Part shown: piece by piece, positions 62,363 to 64,000 of the stretch
Numbering within the stretch: position 1 is the stretch's first letter
Layout of the letters: each line of letters begins with the position of its first letter
Assembly (NCBI GenBank): GCA_017303855.1
Contig: JAFLBL010000001.1
Location: forward strand, 62,001 to 126,000
Reading direction: 5' to 3'
DNA from: Chitinophagales bacterium
GTDB taxonomy: Bacteria > Bacteroidota > Bacteroidia > Chitinophagales > Chitinophagaceae
DNA length: 64,000 nt
Program-made: the position numbers and the translations under genes
Notes under the pieces: model-generated
What the model was told of the DNA's origin: nothing
Database searches by the model: none
What the model saw: only the letters and a program-made list of their open reading frames with translations

Positions 62363-62542
62363 AAAAGTCAAAAGGAAAAAGTCAAAATACCAGTCTTTGA
62401 TTGGTAAATACTCCATGACATTGAAATTCCTGATTAAATTCCCTGGAAAACAAAATCCGGTGCCTGAATGGAATATTGCCACCCTTTACTGTTTTTTCAA
62501 CTCACGGAGTCGATTTTTTACTTTTTACTTTTGACTTTTGAC
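62363..62542. repeat. Repetitive element with inverted heptamer ends (locus D)
   Basis: Left: AAAAGTC AAAAGGA AAAAGTC AAAATAC (62363-62390). Right: TTTTTAC TTTTTAC TTTTGAC TTTTGAC (62515-62542), the same words inverted. The 124-bp interior (TTGGTAAATACTCCATGAC...) resembles the interior unit of locus C. The region from the terminator to 62649 has no gene; upstream sequences of the DeoR gene lie right of the element. Confidence 0.8.
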
Positions 62543-62649
62543 TTGTCCCGGGGTTTCCTGCATTAGTTATCTTCCCCTCTGCAAATTTTTCCCGGTTTCT
62601 GCGTTTTTTTGCAGGAATAACCTTATTTTAGTCCTGCTAAAACTGACGG

Positions 62650-63399
62650 ATGCTTAAAAAGGAAAGGCAGGCTTATATCCTGCATCAGGTTAACCTGCAT
62701 AATAAGGTCCTTTCTTCTACTCTCTGCACTGAAATCAATGTGTCAGAAGATACGATCCGTCGCGACCTCCAGGAACTCTCCGAAGAGGGTAAGATTATAA
62801 AAGTGCATGGAGGCGCCCTCTCCCATTCTTTCAATGAAGTTTCATTTCCGGTAAACGGCGTTTATTCGCAGCATCAGAAAAGGGTGATTGCGCAGAAAGC
62901 CGTCAGCCTGATACAGAATGGCATGTTTGTACTGACGAGTGGAGGCACCACTATTATGGAAATGGCCCGTTGTCTGCCCCCCCAGCTGAAAGCCACGTTT
63001 ATCTCCGGCAGTATTCCCGTAATACTGGAATACATGCATCATCCCAATATTGAAGTCATTCTTATCGGAGATAAAATCTCAAAGAACTCTAAAATAACTG
63101 TTGGTTCTGAAGCGATTGCGAAAATAAAACAAATGAAACCCGACCTCTGTATTCTGGGAACCAATGCGATAGACCCGGAACAGGGAATTACGGATAATGA
63201 TTGGGAAGTGGTGCAGCTAAAGAAGGCCATGATAGAGTCTTCTAAAAAGGTAATATGTCTGGCCATTGCGGAAAAGATCAACACAGTGCAACCGATACGT
63301 GTTTGCGGGCTGGCTGATATTGATGTACTGATTACGGAACTGGAACCTGGCAACCCGGTGCTGCAACCTTTCGTTGATGCCGGTATTACTGTATTGTAA
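62650..63399 (+). CDS. DeoR/GlpR-family transcriptional regulator
   Basis: 249 residues. The N-terminal HTH has NVSEDTIRRDLQELSEEGKIIKVHGGA. The C-terminal DeoR sensor domain has FVLTSGGTTIMEMARCLP, ISGSIPVILEYMHHPNIEVILIGDK, LCILGTNAIDPEQGITDNDWEVVQLKKAMIESSKKVICL. It binds a sugar phosphate and likely controls a sugar or nucleoside operon. It starts 45 bp before a SusC/RagA gene, which suggests local regulation of that uptake locus. Confidence 0.92.
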   Translation: MLKKERQAYILHQVNLHNKVLSSTLCTEINVSEDTIRRDLQELSEEGKIIKVHGGALSHSFNEVSFPVNGVYSQHQKRVIAQKAVSLIQNGMFVLTSGGTTIMEMARCLPPQLKATFISGSIPVILEYMHHPNIEVILIGDKISKNSKITVGSEAIAKIKQMKPDLCILGTNAIDPEQGITDNDWEVVQLKKAMIESSKKVICLAIAEKINTVQPIRVCGLADIDVLITELEPGNPVLQPFVDAGITVL

Positions 63400-63443
63400 A
63401 TTTGTAAACTGCTTATTTAATAATTATATCAAAAAAAACAGCT

Positions 63444-64000
63444 ATGAGAAAAATGCTCCGGTTATTTCTGGCCTTTTCGCTGATGCTGCTGTTGCTGCCG
63501 CAGGCTATGCAGGCGCAGGAGCGTACCATCACGGGCACGATTGTGTCAGAGGATAACAAGACGCCATTGGCCGGTGTTACGGTCAGAGTAAAAGGTACCC
63601 GTAAGATCACGCAGACGGATGCCAATGGTAAGTTCACATTAAAAGTTAATACGGGAGAGATACTCGTTGCAACTTATGTGGGTTACACCACGGTTGAAGT
63701 TAAACCTGGTGCTGGAAGCACTGTAGGTATTACTCTTAAAACTGCTGACAATACAATGGGAGAAGTTGTAGTTACAGCTATGGATATTAAACGTACTCCC
63801 AGAGAATTAGGCTATTCTCTCCAAAAAGTTGATGGAAAAGACATTCAGGAAACCCAAAGAGAAAATTTTGTAAACGCTTTGCAAGGCCGTGTATCGGGCT
63901 TAACGGTAAGTGCATCCTCAGGACTAGCAGGTTCTTCATCAACCATTGTTTTAAGGGGATTTAATTCCTTAGCAATGAGCAATCAACCGCTTTTTGTTAT
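63444..64000 (+). CDS. SusC/RagA-family TonB-linked outer membrane receptor, 5' part only
   Basis: The ATG at 63444 starts MRKMLRLFLAFSLMLLLLPQAMQAQ (signal peptide). A carboxypeptidase-like regulatory domain follows (RTITGTIVSEDNKTPLAGVTVRVKGTRKITQTDANGKFTLKV, TYVGYTTVEV), then GEVVVTA and the plug start (QRENFVNALQGRVSGLTVSASSGLAGSSSTIVLRGFNSLAMSNQPLFV). The gene runs off the window. It would import a glycan or other ligand with TonB energy, usually paired with a SusD gene just downstream. Confidence 0.93.
   Translation, partial: MRKMLRLFLAFSLMLLLLPQAMQAQERTITGTIVSEDNKTPLAGVTVRVKGTRKITQTDANGKFTLKVNTGEILVATYVGYTTVEVKPGAGSTVGITLKTADNTMGEVVVTAMDIKRTPRELGYSLQKVDGKDIQETQRENFVNALQGRVSGLTVSASSGLAGSSSTIVLRGFNSLAMSNQPLFV

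Overview
The window looks like chromosomal DNA from a Bacteroidota bacterium, most likely of the Chitinophagaceae type. Pointers are a SusC/RagA gene at the right edge, type IX secretion sorting domains (type A at 39-41 kb, CHU_C/type B at 41 kb), OstA-like and LptD envelope genes, LytTR signalling, many lipoboxes, few Shine-Dalgarno sequences, and promoter words of the Bacteroidota form TAnnTTTG. It reads as ordinary core and accessory chromosome. I see no prophage, IS transposase, rRNA or CRISPR array.

Layout. 0-8 kb: end of a thioredoxin gene, a YCF48-like propeller, a methyltransferase, a peroxiredoxin-like protein and smc. 7-14 kb: an amidase lipoprotein, a DUF695/RraB lipoprotein, a PAS protein that looks like a dead histidine kinase, an adenylate cyclase/TPR protein and a membrane histidine kinase. 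14-24 kb: small proteins, a FadL-type porin behind a CRP-like palindrome, a SusA-like GH13 enzyme, a secreted caspase-like protein opposite a TPR membrane protein, and an SGNH protein lacking its His. 24-40 kb: ABC ATPase, GNAT, lipid kinase, Upf1-like helicase, OmpA, cytochrome c, AraC regulator, PQQ sugar dehydrogenase, NIPSNAP, a LytS/LytR-type two-component pair, an ARPP-1 protein and a T9SS cargo protein. 41-50 kb: an exported degenerate AAA protein with a stand-alone CHU_C domain, a nucleoid-associated protein, and histidine degradation genes hutU and hutH around a deoD-type phosphorylase.

51.4-52.2 kb holds the most notable element. A tRNA-Arg(UCU) gene on the minus strand is split between anticodon positions 34 and 35 by a 634-nt group I intron of IC3 type. 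The intron carries a small PD-(D/E)XK homing endonuclease gene in its P6 region. Exons, intron core helices, promoter and terminator can all be traced by eye. 52-62 kb is an envelope block: ung and plsC, lptD on the opposite strand, two tandem Amidase_3 enzymes, an MCE/MlaD protein, an OstA/LptA-like protein and a small beta-barrel. The window closes with a DeoR regulator and the start of a SusC/RagA receptor.

A second, unexplained layer is a set of short tandem repeats with strict 7-bp period (words such as AGTCGGG, AAGTACG, AGTAAAA/AGTCAAA, GGGATGT). They lie in intergenic DNA from about 41 to 62.5 kb, mostly directly behind stop codons. Two loci have inverted heptamer arrays at both ends and may be members of one repetitive element. 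I noticed none in the first 40 kb.
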